DNA of 64,000 nucleotides from Symbiodinium natans (GCA_905221605.1 CAJNDS010000216.1:1-64000); one strand, 5' to 3'. Shown: positions 23,600 through 36,808, counted from the stretch's first letter. A program made the numbers and translations. Notes: a model not told the origin generated them from the sequence alone.

Positions 23600-25300
23600 C
23601 GCAATACACTTCCGTCACAATCACCAAGAAAAGCTGCCGAAACTCACTCATTTTGCGGCCAGGTATGCCCCAGCACCTTGTTGCTATCCTCGGTCTTCGA
23701 GGCCTGCTGCGAGTGCTGCTATACGAATCTCTTGATTGACAACGACCGCCTACCCAGGCCTCGAGAAAGTCCATGGTACTCCGTCTGACATGCTGGCCGA
23801 GCCTCACTACCCTGCACTGCACGGTATCGTGGCGTTCGTGGCATTCTCTTGACGGTGCTCTCAGTGCTCTCTCTCTGGGAGGCTGCTCTTGTTGCCATGC
23901 GGCTTTGAGTGAAGTCTCCGACAGCTTGAGTCGAATTTCACTGACTGGCGCTGAACAACAGAGGCTGGCAGTCAGAAGCTATTGCACTCACACCTTTTCC
24001 TGCTGGACATGGCAGTGTGTATGCAAGTGTTTCATGGGTCCCGGTTCCCAGTTGCCCTCGGAGTTACGCTGGGATGGGCTGACCGGTGGAGTGAAGCTGC
24101 CCGCTTCGCAGGCTTTGCAACTCAGGTGTGCTGTCCTGTCTATCGCTTCCAGAAACATTCAAGCATGTCCCAAGCCTTCTGTGCTTCAAGATAGCAAGAC
24201 AATGAGGACAGCACCAGTTTGGGGAGAGATGCAAACCTCACTCGCCAACGCCCATGAAGTTGGCAAGCGTACGCCACATGCCTGGATCTCCCTCCTGATG
24301 CAGATGAATGATTAGTGTGTAATGTGCAGCTGCAACATGGCCACGCGCAAAGCTTGGGTCTCCTCTTCCTTGTCCTTCTTTACGGCCATGTCCTCAGATG
24401 AAGCTTGCAAGTGAGTCAGAAGCTGTTAACCTGCAGCCTTGTGCCGCCCAGCTGCTCGGCAGCTGAGCCCACCACACCTCGGCAACAAGCATGGAGAGAG
24501 GCGCCGAATGGTGCCGAAGGGCAGAAGGACAGTTCTAGCACAAAGCGCCAGGCTTGAAGAAGACCGTGCAGATGTAACCTGGGCAAGGGGCCCGTCTGAG
24601 GAGCTATGCCTAGCCCCTGGGTGTTTGGAGTTTAGTCCGACTCGTCCACTTATCCGACTTGTCCCCTTGCATGCATAGTTACAGGGTTGAGTGGCCGTCT
24701 TCTCCAACAGGCCCAACCCTGCATCATTCCAGGCTCGCAGCGAGCACCGCGCTCGATCTCGACTCCGCCATGTAGACGTTGCCCTCCGAAAAGGATGCCG
24801 CCTCCTGGAAGGTGTGAAGCTTAATTTAGATTCTTAGATCCGGTCAAAGCGATCTAGCAGGAAGCGGCTGAAGCCCTAGCTTGTTAAACTCGCCTCCTTG
24901 TTAACTTACGGCTAGCCGTAAGCTCTTCATTCGAGGGCAGAGGGCTGTATGTGCTCCGGCGCCCAGTGTTTTTGCTGCTCAAGCTGAAAGACCTTGTTTC
25001 ATCACGTGCCATCTCTAGAGCAGCCACGTGCCATTGTCTGTCGGGATCGCAAGGGCCCCGAAAACTGGCCCATCTCTTCCTACGGTCTCTGCGCGCGAGA
25101 TAATGGCAAACGTGAAGCTTAATACTGTATGATGTCCCTCTTTCTTGTGCCGGAAGGAAAATTATGTCAAAACCGTGAAGGAACGAGATATAACCGAACA
25201 GAAGTAAACAAATACACGATTCCTAGGAAGATTGGGGACTGCTGTACGACCGGGGTTCCATCCATTCAGGACCTTTGGACCAGGACAACGGAAAGTTATC
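23600..25300. other. No assignable gene
   Basis: Several open frames exist on both strands (e.g. 180 codons plus at 23,773-24,315). None shows a domain or a matching splice pattern. The 5' exon(s) of the IQ/NADAR gene should lie here on the minus strand but were not identified. Confidence 0.3.
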
Positions 25301-25383
25301 GCAGGATCATGAAACGGAACTTGCTGTGTTATGAGCCATCGCGGGCTGTGCATGCTTTGCTGGCTGTACACATTGTTGCAGAG

Positions 25384-26060
25384 TCAATCTGTTGAATGGG
25401 GCCTTCTGGTGTGGCTCCTATTGTCGTGCGGAGACCAACATGAAGTTCGGGCACCTTGTGATGGTCGATACACGCTGCCGTCCAGAAACTCCGTGCCGCC
25501 TCCGACGTAATCATTCCTCAGATCAAATTGCACGACGCAGAATGTGCTTGGAGCTGGAGATTGCCTATTCTGGTGTAGCAAAAGGATGCAAAAGGCTGGG
25601 GGGGGCCCTAGAGTTGCAGCATGTGCCAGGGTTCTCGTCGGAGAGGGTGATGATTGCACTGACAATGGATCCTTGGTAGCACTTGGGCGGCCCAGACGGC
25701 CCAGAGGCACAGTGGATTCCCCTCTGAGAGCTGCACCATCACGATGTAACGACAGGCCCCTTTGTGAGTCTGTTGCGTACCTGACAATGAAGGCATCGTC
25801 AACCACCACGTTCTTCGGGGGTAGCCTCGGATGTGTTCTGTTCCTTCGACAGACATTCCTTGCGAAATCCAGCATGGGACAAAGCCGACGACACTCATTG
25901 GCTGCTTCGAGGCGCTCGAAGTACTCGCCAATCGCTTCAATGAGTGGTGCTGCGAGCTTGTCCTGTTTGGCAAGGACTGTACATGGCCGGTGATAAAAGG
26001 TTTGCAAGCACTTGTTGTCAGAGTCCTGAAAAATCTTCTGGGCACCTGTGGACTTCAAGT
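25384..26060 (-). CDS. 2-oxoglutarate/Fe(II)-dependent oxygenase (prolyl 4-hydroxylase-like), partial
   Basis: Exon about 26,060-25,740 reads PLIEAIGEYFERLEA, then VVVDDAFIVRYATDSQRGL and SLHRDG. The last holds the His and Asp of the HxD iron-binding motif, in the usual setting for P4H-type dioxygenases. A following exon (about 25,545-25,455) reads VVQFDLRNDYVGGGTEF, the conserved GGGT strand. The intron between them runs roughly 25,735-25,550. The distal His and the 2-oxoglutarate-binding Arg were not found; they should lie below 25,450. These enzymes hydroxylate protein side chains or other substrates using Fe(II), O2 and 2-oxoglutarate. The substrate cannot be told. Confidence 0.7.
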
Positions 26061-26099
26061 CGCGAATCTTGACGTCCTGCGACTGTTACATACTGTTAC

Positions 26100-26880
26100 A
26101 AGGTCTTGGGGCGCATGTCAAGAGAGCGCACTCTTCAGCGGCCCTTTTCCAAAGCTTGCTAGATGAGGAGACTTCATTTGAAGTGTGTGGACGCTCATAA
26201 CGCTAGTTGAGCTCTTTTTGCCCACTCGCGGCGAAGCCCCCAGTTGAGATGGTGAGCCAATGAGAGAGAGCCGGTCAGCCCAATAAGTCAACGGAGCTAA
26301 CAGACGCCGACGGCGTAGACAGGGGCGCAGGCTGAATGCCATCCACTCCATTCGGGCTCGGTAGCTCGTCAGGGAGCCTTGGGCCACAAGGTTCTCTCTC
26401 TCGCTGCCTCTCCACTACGTGAGGCTGTGCTGGGGCACAGGGCACAGTGCGCTTATGGGTTCATGGAATACCCGCACCTGATGTGCGTCGCCACGTGCAA
26501 GCGTTCGCCGTGCAGCGTCTCATCGGCCCCAGTGGAGCACATGTAGCGGCACATCTCCGCCTCTTCGGGAAGGCACTGCAGGGCGCTGCCAGAAGTTCTG
26601 CAAAGCACCGCAAGGCACTGCAAAGCACTACTCCCAACAGCAACCCGGAAGGCAACCTTGAGAGGCACGAACGTGTTTTTGTCTGCCTGGTGCCTTGTTG
26701 CCCCACACCGTCCCTTGTGGTCTTAACCAGGCAACATCAGCAGTGCTGCCATCATAACCTTGAGTCACCGAGCAAGCTGGCTGAAGGCAATGCTGGTATT
26801 GGAGCTTTCCTCATTGACTCATATCTGATATATCGCCTGATACCGTCTGATATCGCCTGACAGTTTGCCGAGCAGCGTGT
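26100..26880. other. No assignable gene
   Basis: Open frames on both strands lack recognisable motifs. A short direct repeat (TGATATATCGCCTGATACCG / TGATATCGCCTGA) is visible near 26,824-26,860. Confidence 0.3.
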
Positions 26881-26959
26881 CACGTTGGCGAAAAACCAGC
26901 CAGTCTGGAACTTTGCCAAAACCAGCTGTCCTGAGGACTGGGCAAAGATACGACTATCC

Positions 26960-29900
26960 TTTCAAGATGGCGCTGCTCCTGTCTGCAGTGTCTGCGGAAT
27001 CTGCATGGGTGTGATGGGCGTGCTTGGCGATGGCGCAACATTAGGCTCTCCGAGATCCAGCAGGTCCTCGGGCGTCGCAGGCGCTGAAGAAGCTCGGATA
27101 TATCTAGGTGCAGACTGCGGAGGCCTCTTGTGGCATCGGGAGGGTTGGTGGAGCTGTAGCCGTTTCCGCGGCCGCCTATGCGGACATCCGAAGGTGAGCA
27201 GAAAGTAAGGCCGACGGGACGATTTACGGGGGGGAGCCTCCCGCGGCTCCGCGTGGCTGACGCCGAAAGGCCCAGGGGAGGCACCGGCGGAGGGAGCAGC
27301 CCCAGCCTGGCCCAAGACATTCCGAGAGATCGAAATAGCACAGCGTAGATCAAAGAAGACATAGTCAAGTGAACCAAGTACCAGCAACGATCAGAATAAG
27401 AATCGTAATGTATATAGTCATCACAAGACCAAGAGCAATGAAACTGATAGGACAGGAAAAACCCAAACATCTGCTCCGAAGCAGCTCTCCATTTTTCGGC
27501 CTCCGAGGCTGGCGAGGCTTGAGGGCTGGCGAGATCTGAGGTCGGAGTCCTTCCAGGTCTCACATGGTCGTGTCGTGCCCTTTCTTGAACCCCGCGAGCT
27601 CTGTCGTGAGGTCAAGTTTGTTCAGTCAGCCTTTCAGGGCGGCTCTGTAACATCGGTCCCTGTCGGGCTCGCGCTGGGCCGTGGCAAAGCTAGCAGGAGC
27701 AGTTCGAGCATCACCTGGTGGCTGCGAGGCATCCGAGACCAACTGGACAACGGATGCAACAGTTGGAACGCTCCAAAGCGTTTTAGGCTTTAAACATGCG
27801 ACAGTTCGCAGTCTAGCAGTCTCGCCATCGCATGGACCCCTAACATGCCATGTGCTCAAGGAGTCCATGCCAAGACATGCCGAGATCTTTGTTGCTGCAA
27901 CCTTTGGAGATGAAGCAGAGAGCTTCAGCATGTTTGTGCCACTGTAATATGCTCTAGCAATACACTGCTTCCATGCATCCGTGACCTTTCCGGTGCCCTC
28001 TCTTGTTAAGTGGTTCAAAGTTCGAACACAGCAAAACAAGCGGCATGGACGTGTGTCCGACATGCTCCGACCCAACAACAACAACAACATCCGACGAATG
28101 ACCTTGCACAACTGTTGCCAAAGCCCCCCCCCCCCCCAAAACGACGCCAGTTACAAGGATGAAATGCAGTGAGGCTGCACAAACGGGACGATGGTCCGTC
28201 TGCTTCAGATGTCCCAGAGCGCAGTAGCCTTAGGCGAAAACGGCAGGAAAGCAGAAGGACCTTGAATCAGATTGTTTGCAGAAGGTTCGTATGCAGCGGT
28301 CAGGGGCCGAGTCCGAGCAGCTTTTCCTCACCACACTCACTCTGGAGTGGAGCACGCGGTCGCACCAGGCTGGTTGGCGTTCTCGGTCGTAGGCACTTTG
28401 TCCTGCAGAGAACCATGAGATCACTTCATCTGCCATCGAACAAACAGCCTAAACTTTGCCTAAACGCCCCCTAAACCCCTCTTACCTCCCCTTAGGGATC
28501 TCTGAAAGGCCTTGAAATCTCTGACACGTCTCCGCACCTTCCAGCAGCCGGTAGGTGCAGGGGAACCGAACAGGGCCCTCCACCAGGGCGTACTCCTTCA
28601 ACAAAGAAAACGGCGGCTTAGAGAGAGGGAGAAAGGAAAGGAGCCGAAAAAAGAACCCTCTCATGAAAAGTAGTACCAACATTAGTAACAACATTTTGTT
28701 TTGAACCCGCGCTGTGCTACTGCCTTAGACGGGAATGTGACTGCACCACTCCACGATAGCACCATTAGTAACAACATGTGTACCAAAATATACCAAGATA
28801 TACCAAGATGTACCCACATATACCAGCATATACCAAAATATGCCAAGATGTACCAAGATGTATCAGAAGTCTTTCCGGGCACTCCTTGAGCAACTCTTGG
28901 AGCTCCAGCCTCACACAAACGATCAGGTTTAGGGTTTAGGGTTTAGGGTTTGGGGTTTGGGGTTTGGGGTTTGGGGTTTAGGGTTTCCGGTTTGGGGTTT
29001 AGGGTTGAGGCTTTTATTGGCTGCCCTACGAACTTGAATGCATTCCACTAAGAAGGCCGACACAAAGAAGGCAGACTTCCCGAGGGAACAGCAGCTCGGG
29101 AGCTCCAACGGCCAATTTGCGCGGGACGCGGTGTAGGATGGTGTAGGCCATACTCTTGCTGATTCTTGTCGGACTATGGGTGTTGTAAGAAGAGTCCTTG
29201 GGTCTGGGTTCTTGGTTCCTAGTTTTGGGGCACCGCAGAATTCAATCAGCACAAGAGAAAAACTTAACGTCAGCGTAAAGAGGGCCCGGGAACAGATCTG
29301 GGCGGAAAAACTCCACACCTTAAAAATGCATTCCAGCCATTGAGTGGGGCAGCAATTTCGAGAGTCATTTCAGTTCAAGACGTCAAGTCGAACATGGAAA
29401 ACCGAAGATTCTAGGCAACAAAGCGTTTTGATCTTCAATCTTCGATTTGGTGTCTCAGCTCAGGACGCTTCAAGACGAGAATGGGCAATGTAAATGTAAT
29501 CAGCACCATCAAGATATGGATCTTTTGGGGAAGGGGGGGAACCAGTCTACACTAGGAGTGAAAACGCTGAATTTACACCCCACAAGGCCAAGAAGTCGGT
29601 ACAAGAGATCGCCGCTGATGGGCGTGTCGTCTTCAGTCTCTCGAGGGTTCTCTTGGTGCCAGTGGCTCGTGCTGGGAAGCTGAAATCAAGGCGTGATAGC
29701 CTGGGTACTGCAGGGGGCCCAGCCTGCTCCTGCTGCTTACGGCGGTCACTTCGTCACCTGGGCTCAGCTTGGAAAAGCGCAAGGGTGAGGTTCACCAATA
29801 TCGCGACCTGCTTGAACACCCCATGTAACACACAGATGCGAGACGCGGCATGCAGGCAGAGTGCATTCGCGGAACAGTCGCAGCACCTCCTCGCTGGTCT

Positions 29901-32900
29901 GAAAAGAGCCTTCTCCGACCCTCTGTGAGCTTCCAGTGCTTCCAGTAGTTCCGGTGGCGCCAGGGTTCTCCCATCCTCTCTCCATCATTCTACTCTCGGT
30001 CAAAGGGTTCAGATTCAGAGATACAGGCTAATTTACTCTCAAGAGGGAGACACCGACGTGCATGCATCATCACCGCACATCACTCATCCTGCGGACAGCA
30101 CTTGGGGAATCTGCCCCATGCCCGCCGGGAAGGTGGCTCGAAAGTTGAAGTCACCACCTGCTCAAACTCAGAATCTCTCTTTATTTGCCATCTGGAAGAA
30201 GGCCAGTCTAAGCGAGGAGCCCAACACCATGACGTCATACTTCTTGTCCTCGTGCCGCACACCTGCCAAGCACTGAGGCCACTCGAGATACTTCCTGACG
30301 CAAGCTGCCAGGCTCTTCGACCAAAACGTTCTCGACCCTTTAAAGATTTTGGGGGTCCTGTATACATGCCGCCGCTCGAGAGAACTGATTGGAGCTGACT
30401 GAAGTACGTCGCTGCAAGTCGGCAAGATTGACTCGCGCTTCTTTCATGGGAGGCAGTAGCAGCTGCGAGGAACGAAAGCCGTAGGTTAACAGAAGCCACT
30501 GCGAAAGTCTGACGAGACACTTTGCAGAATCTCGCGGAGCTGTTCGAGACGCTCCTGACGAGGAGAAGTGTGGGGCATTGGGGGAAGTATAGGACGGATT
30601 GCTGGGGCGACAAGTCATTTGGTCCTGTTGGGGGCCTCGGACATATTCGATGCTGCCAAGCATGTCAGAGGCAATGCCGATGTCTCACTGAGCCACTGAG
30701 GATTCTGCTAGGGAGGGGCAGCGCTAGATGTGCTCCAACATACTGCAAAAGAGGCCCCTGAAGAATTGCATTCGGTGTTGGGGGCACATCACGCTTCAGA
30801 GCAACTCGGAAAACTGGGGTTCAGGGCAACGGTCCAAAGACTGGTCTCCAAGACTCTGGGGTTAGAGCGATTTCATGCGGATTGCCACCAGGTTCTCAGT
30901 TTCCTGTTCGCATGCTTTCTGTGAAGGTTCTGGTTGTTTACTGATTCTGAGCAACTATGCCATGTGAGCCCAGAAGTCCAAAGGCGACGACAGTTGCAAG
31001 GATGGCGAGCGCGTCCCTGCCCGCCTAAAGGGTCTCTAGACTCTAGACGAGTGCGATTCAACTTTCGTCTAAAATGCGAGCAGGCCTGGAGAAAAAAAGC
31101 TCGGGCGTTGGCCGGGAAAATAAAAAAAACAACATCGAAACAAACATGGGAGGATTGCAGCGGAGCCAGCTTTCGAGAAGCAATGCCTCAGCAAAGGTGC
31201 AGTCCTGGGCCTTCTTGGCTTGCTGACCGCTCTCCAAGTGCAGGCTGATTGCACACACAGATGTCCTTAGATTCCCCACGCTTGGCTCGAAAACAAGGAT
31301 GCAGCATGCAGCGAACATCAGCGAACTCGGATGCCGCCCAGGCCAGGAGACTCCTCGATCTTGAAGCTTACGGCCACGGCCCCCTGGCGAGAAGCCACAT
31401 TGGAGCCACAGTAGAGCCGTAGGGTACCCAAGTCACCAGAGAAACAGTCAGGATCACGCGCAGCATCTTTACATATCTTACTCTGCAGTACCCCTGCCTT
31501 GTTACCAGCCTGGCCATAAAGCCCAGAGCGAATGCGCTCTGCGGACACGGACTTCACAGACTTGGCCAGGCGCGCCGCCACGAAGACGGACACGAAGAGC
31601 CCCACCATTCCTAACGAGGGGGAGGGGGAGGAGGGTGGCAGAGTGTGATTAAAGAGCGAGGCTGAAAAAAAAAACCAAAAGCTCCTGTGGAGCCCATAAA
31701 CCCTGAAACCCAAAAGTGCAAGCCCTTCCGGGTGCCTAGAGATGCCCCCGCTTCCTGGTCCTGAGTCCTTGTCCAAAATCGAGGCCCTAAACCTGTCGCC
31801 CTTCGCTTCAACCCTCCGAGACTCCCACAAGGCACAGGGTTTATAACAAAGATCCACTTGGTCTTCACAAACCCCTGTTTTTTCTTCTCCCTCAAAACCA
31901 GCGCATCTTCACCGGGTCTCCGAAACTTCGCAGCTCCCAGAAGCTCTCGCCCAGTTCGGCGTGAAGAGCGGAGGCCGCCGCAGCTTCGAACCGTGCCTCG
32001 AAGACTCAACGGGGAGAAGAACCTCTCACTACACGCACAAAGACCACCCTTTTTTGGTGTTTGTAGGTACAAGTATGTTACTCACGAACTCCCTTTCAAG
32101 AGTCAGGTCAGAGGGAGCCAAAAAGAAGGCCAACTGGAGAAGGGTTGATTGAAAGCTGAGATCGCCGTCGCAGCAATCTTGGCAACACCAGATACGGAGC
32201 GCAACATCCCAACAACAGGCCTGCCGAACCTCATCACCAGAGGCCAACAGGACCACATTGGTGGCAGACAGTTCCTGGGCGACTTGCAACAACATAGCGG
32301 ACTCATGGCGGCACGAGTGCTCGCTGACAACCGAGATGAGGCTGAGATGCTGAAAATTCTTGAAAGCAGAACACAAAGACATCTGGGCTCTCTCGGGCAC
32401 CATTGACCTCGCAAGCTCCACGAATCAAACCTGGGAACGAGCGCAGCAACTTTGAGTCACGGCAGATTTTGAGTCGCATTGTGTGTGGCATACAGCGGTG
32501 TCAAACTTGTTTTTTGGTTAAACTCTTTCTCTCAGAGGAGAGGGGCTCTGCAAGGTCTCCGCCGACTCCCAGGGTGTGCGGCCATGGAGGTTCCAGGTGG
32601 CCAGGGCGAAGCGGAACTTTCCTTGGGGACTTCGGCGGATCTGCGAGGAAGGCACCTGCATCAGCAACGAGGAAACATCGAATGTCATAGAGCCATAGAA
32701 TGACACAGCCCTATAGCTTCCAAAAAGAGCTTCCCCAGATGTATGAGAGATGCATAACGAATAGATGCCGCAAGGTATCGCAAGATGATTCAGGTGAAGC
32801 TTCTGTGCAGCGCTTCTCCCTGGCCTTTGTCAGCTTGTGGCTGCCTAAGAGCAACTGCAAGGCCGACTGCCGCGCATCGTCTTCGAAGTGAGCGCAGTAA

Positions 32901-33340
32901 GCCTCGAAAACTCGCAGAAAAGGCTTGGACAGAAAATTCTTGCCATGTTTTGCCCACTCAGGGGCTGGCCCGGTTCACTGCACGCCAACCCTTCTCCAGC
33001 ATGGCGCGTGTCGTGTGGCCGCCTCTGCATGGACAACTCAGTGTTGTAGTTAGTTCCGGTTTCAACCCTAGCCCTGTGCCCGGATGTGTTCGGGCACCTT
33101 GGCGTAGAGCTGCACCCATGGTACTCGCTGTGCCAGTGTACCTTAAGAACCCTGGCAAACACGATCGCAGCTGGCGACTTCTTGCAACAGCGATATCAGG
33201 ATGCGTGGCTTACAAAAGCAAAACTGGCCTGTCGCAGCTCTGAAAAACATGTCTCTGCCCAAAACAAGACAGGCGTGATCACTTCCAAGCGTCTGCTCTG
33301 AGAGTGCATCGCCCAAGTCCGCCCACATACTCCTGGAAAG
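26960..33340 (-). CDS. Inositol polyphosphate 5-phosphatase (INPP5-type), multi-exon, with clathrin-box-like tail
   Basis: Catalytic-domain motifs appear in family order on the minus strand. About 32,700-32,560: KFRFALATWNLHGRTP (the TWN...G strand). About 30,260-30,180: KKYDVMVLG (the D-x-x-x-x-G strand before QE). About 29,620-29,590: ISGDLLYRLLGL (possibly GDxNYR). About 28,610-28,520: EGPVRFPCTYRLLEGAE (the F-x-PTY motif). About 28,400-28,340, after CTGCAG|G: YDRERQPAWCDRVL (the near-invariant PAWCDRIL signature). Other coding-like exons lie at 33,320-33,150, 32,890-32,800, 32,390-32,170, 31,600-31,320 and 29,930-29,780. Downstream, 28,010-27,640 and 27,170-26,962 look coding; the last reads APATPEDLLDLGEPN, a clathrin-box/adaptor-type motif. 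The enzyme removes the 5-phosphate of inositol phosphates or phosphoinositides. That the tail belongs to this gene is inference, based on synaptojanin/OCRL-like designs. Confidence 0.7.
28780..28868. repeat. 10-bp tandem repeat (ACCAAAATAT family)
   Basis: About eight or nine consecutive units of ACCAARATRT with a strict 10-bp period, a near-helical-turn period. It lies in an intron of the phosphatase gene. Confidence 0.85.
28925..29012. repeat. TTTAGGG/TTTGGGG telomere-like array
   Basis: About twelve heptamers alternate between GGGTTTA and GGGTTTG types, interrupted once by CCGG. It lies in the phosphatase gene between the GDLLYR and PTYR exons. Confidence 0.85.
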
Positions 33341-34552
33341 ATGGTGTGTAGGCTCTCTGGCTTCTTCTCTTGCTGTCTCTGTCCCGCTTCCTGAGCACTG
33401 CCTGCAAAGAAGAAGTTGAACTGTCGACCACGGCCTTGCTCTTGTATCCTGGAGCTTGGACAAAGCAACTCTACTGGTCCCTTCCACACGTGACGGTAGA
33501 TGTGGCCACAAAGCAAACCAGCAACAATGCTGTGTTCTACCATGTTTCTGGGTTCTCTGGATTGCTCTTTATTTACGATTGGTGCTCAGGTACGAACAGC
33601 ACCAAAACAGATCGCAAACTACATCTGATCACAAACAAGCACTTGCAAACATATGCTTAGAACGACATGGTTCAAGCCTGTGGGCAAGTCAATTAAAGGA
33701 ACAACCAAGGTTGCCTCAACGATTCCCTGGCAAGACATCCAATGTCACCAGTACAGTCATTCGCAGATACGGGAGGAATTGCCGAAAAACGCATCGAACT
33801 ATAGCAGGACCCACACCTGCCTTGACCAATGGCAGGACACTTGTATCACAGAGTGCTCCCTCAGACTGATCTGCAGCTTGCAAACCGGAAAAGTTGCTAT
33901 AATTGCACAGCCTCGCGCACATGGTGCAGTCAAGATGCAAGTGTTGTCACAATCTTTCCCTGCCCTATACGGCTCTAGTTCAGGAAGACGCCGGAAAGCA
34001 GGACGTTCGTTACATGATTTAAATGGTGATTACCGCAGTGAAGCACACAGTATATGGCTCCATACCCAGCCATCCAAAAAATCGAAACCTAGCGCTAGTT
34101 AGCCCTGCAAGCGCCGTCCCTGCCTGAAGATCCAGCAACAGGCATTTGGCGTGCATGCAGCTGGGCTCTCAGCCATCGCCAGGTGACCTGCGAATGCGCA
34201 CGGCATTTCGGCAAGGTGCCGTCTCACGACACACATAAAGACCAACAAAAAGCCTTAAACCCTAAACCCTTTTTTGAACCCGGACTCTGCATATCAGCTG
34301 GCCAGCGTGGAGAGAGCAGAAGACTGATACAAAAATGAGCGTGCGAGGCTCAGCAAGCAGCTCAACAAACAATGCGTGCCAAACAGAAGGAAGCGCTCCA
34401 ATGACAGCTGGCTCTGGAACCCTGAACCCTAAACCCTATAAGGTTCCGCAACAGGATCCAAAATATTCCCCAACCTGGTATTGGAGGACGTTGGTGCGGT
34501 CCAAAGAGTCGAAGCAGTTGGTGCGTACAACTCCTCGCTGGCGCTGCAGCCT

Positions 34553-34583
<31 letters not shown>
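34553..34583. repeat. Poly-G tract
   Basis: About 31 consecutive G on the plus strand. It could form G-quadruplex or be a length-variable sequencing homopolymer. Shorter G or C runs occur at 7,136-7,153, 28,126-28,137, 39,970-39,987 and 42,504-42,519. Confidence 0.85.
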
Positions 34584-34586
<3 letters not shown>

Positions 34587-34639
34587 ACTTGGACTCCCAT
34601 TGGCTCGCTGACGCTCTCCCGGAAACTCTCTTCGCCAAT

Positions 34640-34800
34640 ATATATATATATATATATCTATAATATATATATATATATATATATATACGTATCAATATTC
34701 ATTCAATACAATGAATATACATTATACATTATACATTGTACATTATACCTTCTACATTATACACTATACATTATACAAATATATATATATATATATATTA
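34640..34800. repeat. (TA)n and ATTATACATTATAC microsatellite
   Basis: Two (TA)n runs flank a tandem of TTATACAT/CATTATAC units. Confidence 0.85.
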
Positions 34801-34839
34801 CATACTGACAACAGCTCCAGAACACCTACAACAGCTAAG

Positions 34840-35640
34840 AACACAACTGCTGCCGAAGATCACTTGCACCTGGCTTGAGGAGGTGGCTTTGACCTCCAAG
34901 AAGCCGAAACCTCCACACGAAACAGCTCAGAATCGAACTCAACGCCGCTTTTACTGTTGCGACAAGGCCTTCGATGGTGGATGACACCTCATCTTGGCTC
35001 ACAGTCAGCCCACGCATGGACTCAGCTACGAGTGACTGAGTGTAGTGCATCAGCCCTCTGCGCAGGGCAGTTGTTCCTTTTGCATTCTTCACTGCAGGAA
35101 GCACGTTTTCCCTTTTTTGCCTTTGCTTTATTGGTGTTCTTGGTGTAGCTTGGAAGCTGACCATGGAGCCGGCTGTTTGGTGACAGGAGACAGCGTGCAC
35201 AAGCTGGCGAAATACCCAGCCAAGTCCGCGACATCGTCATAGATGCTATCGAGCTCCCTGCTGAAGGCCTCCTGACTCGGGACGAGGCGGCTAGGTTGAA
35301 GCCCAAGGAACGGGCCCGTGCACTCGCAAAACTGCGCCTCTTCTCCCGTCACTCGGGCCTTTCAGGACGGGCCATGGCCACAGAATGTCATGGCTCAGAG
35401 CTCGAAGCTCTGCATAGCTCTTCGCGGGTTGTTTCACTGTTGTTTCGTTGACAAGCACTTAACATCGCCGAGACGCGTGGAAGTCCAGCTGTGCGAAGCC
35501 TTCTCCGCTCCGCCTGTGCAGCAATGCAAGGCTCGATGGCTTCAGGCTGAAGTTCTGGTGACTTGGAGATACTGCGGGTGCAATGGGAGGGAGGAGAGAA
35601 TGCATTCCATGTCTTTGTAATGCTCAACGCCGCCCGCCGT
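34840..35640 (-). CDS. Unknown minus-strand gene, several exons
   Basis: Three coding-like minus-strand stretches. About 35,610-35,400 holds AFSPPSHCTRSISKSPELQP and AAQAERRRLRTAGLPR. About 35,345-35,160 holds AQFCECTGPFLGLQPSRLVP and AFSRELDSIYDDVADLAGYF. About 35,075-34,900 reads ALRRGLMHYTQSLVAESMRG, then LTVSQDEVSSTIEGLVATVK. They resemble helical, non-enzymatic protein. They could be the 5' part of the phosphatase gene or a separate gene. No domain recognised. Confidence 0.45.
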
Positions 35641-36808
35641 CTGCGGCAGCCTGGGAACTACGTCATGCCGGCCCGAACGCGACTGTTCGAAACGAGGGCA
35701 CCGACGAGAGAAGGGTCTTCGACCATCATAAGATTCAGAACCGGCGCATCTTTTAGATGTTCCGGTGAAAGGAGGCATTGTCCAACTAAAAAATTCTTCC
35801 GCTGGTCCCTCCAGACTTGCAGAAGATTGACGGTGCAGCAACTGCTGCTCTTTGCAAGCCCAGCGTCGCGTGCCACGTCTCAGATTGCACTACCTGCTCC
35901 GGAGCATGCACCCCCCTTATAAGCTCCCGACTGTTCCACGTATTATTTCACAACTGTTGAGTCTGCATCCCAGGTGCACTGTGGTCTGGGAGGGCGGCCA
36001 CATGCTAAGGGAGGCAGCGTAAGGATCTGCAGCGATGCGGAGTTGCGGAAGTATGGTTCCTGAACTCACTGGACACTGGAATAAATGGTCCTCGAGCAGC
36101 GCCCTAGTACCAGTCATAGTCCACGGCTGCTAAGTCAAGAGCCTTTCAGCTGCTTCCTGCCAAGGCGCGTTGAAGCTGCTGTACTTGATGCTCAAGCCTG
36201 CCTCCGATGGCAGGGGTGGTAACCGCCTTCATAGGGATGCATCCACCATCATCCACCTAGAACCCTGCACCTTTCACGTTTCGGAGGTCTTTGAGGGAAC
36301 CGAAACCTCCACCCCCCCCGACCCGTCGGGATTCCTTTCCAAGAAGGAACCTGGGAACAATAGACTTCTGAAATGACCTGAAAGTCTTAGAAGTAAGCGA
36401 ACAGTGAGGTGCGAGTCGGGCCACATCATGACGTGGATGCTCCGAGGCGTGATTCTCGTCCAAACCCTAAACCCCCGACATCCCAACAGGCACATTGAAA
36501 ATCAGAAGCTGTTGCGACGGTTATTGCATCGTTTTCGACCATGACAGTTAACACATATTCATACTCAACACGAACATTGACATTAATCAATGCCGTCCGC
36601 AACCATGTCCCATTCGGGCAAGCGGCCGTCAGCACAGGCCAGTTGGTGGCATGTGGTTCCCATGCCAATGAGCAGGCTGTTTGTTTCCTCAACAGGCCCA
36701 AATTGCTTCCCCAGAACTTTAGTCTGCTGAGCACTGAACCCTAAACCCTTTTTTTCCATCTGGGCTGAGTGGGGAAAGCCAGAAAAAGCAGCTGCTGGCA
36801 CAGCCTGC

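Larger units (their letters stand above)
33350..34800. other. No clear gene; simple repeats
   Basis: Plus-strand frames at 33,456-33,869 and 33,653-34,102 lack recognisable domains. Non-coding features are CCCTAAACCCT near 34,256-34,268 and 34,424-34,438, a run of about 31 G at 34,553-34,583, and (TA)n tracts at 34,638-34,690 and 34,780-34,800 separated by an ATTATACATTATAC repeat. Confidence 0.5.
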
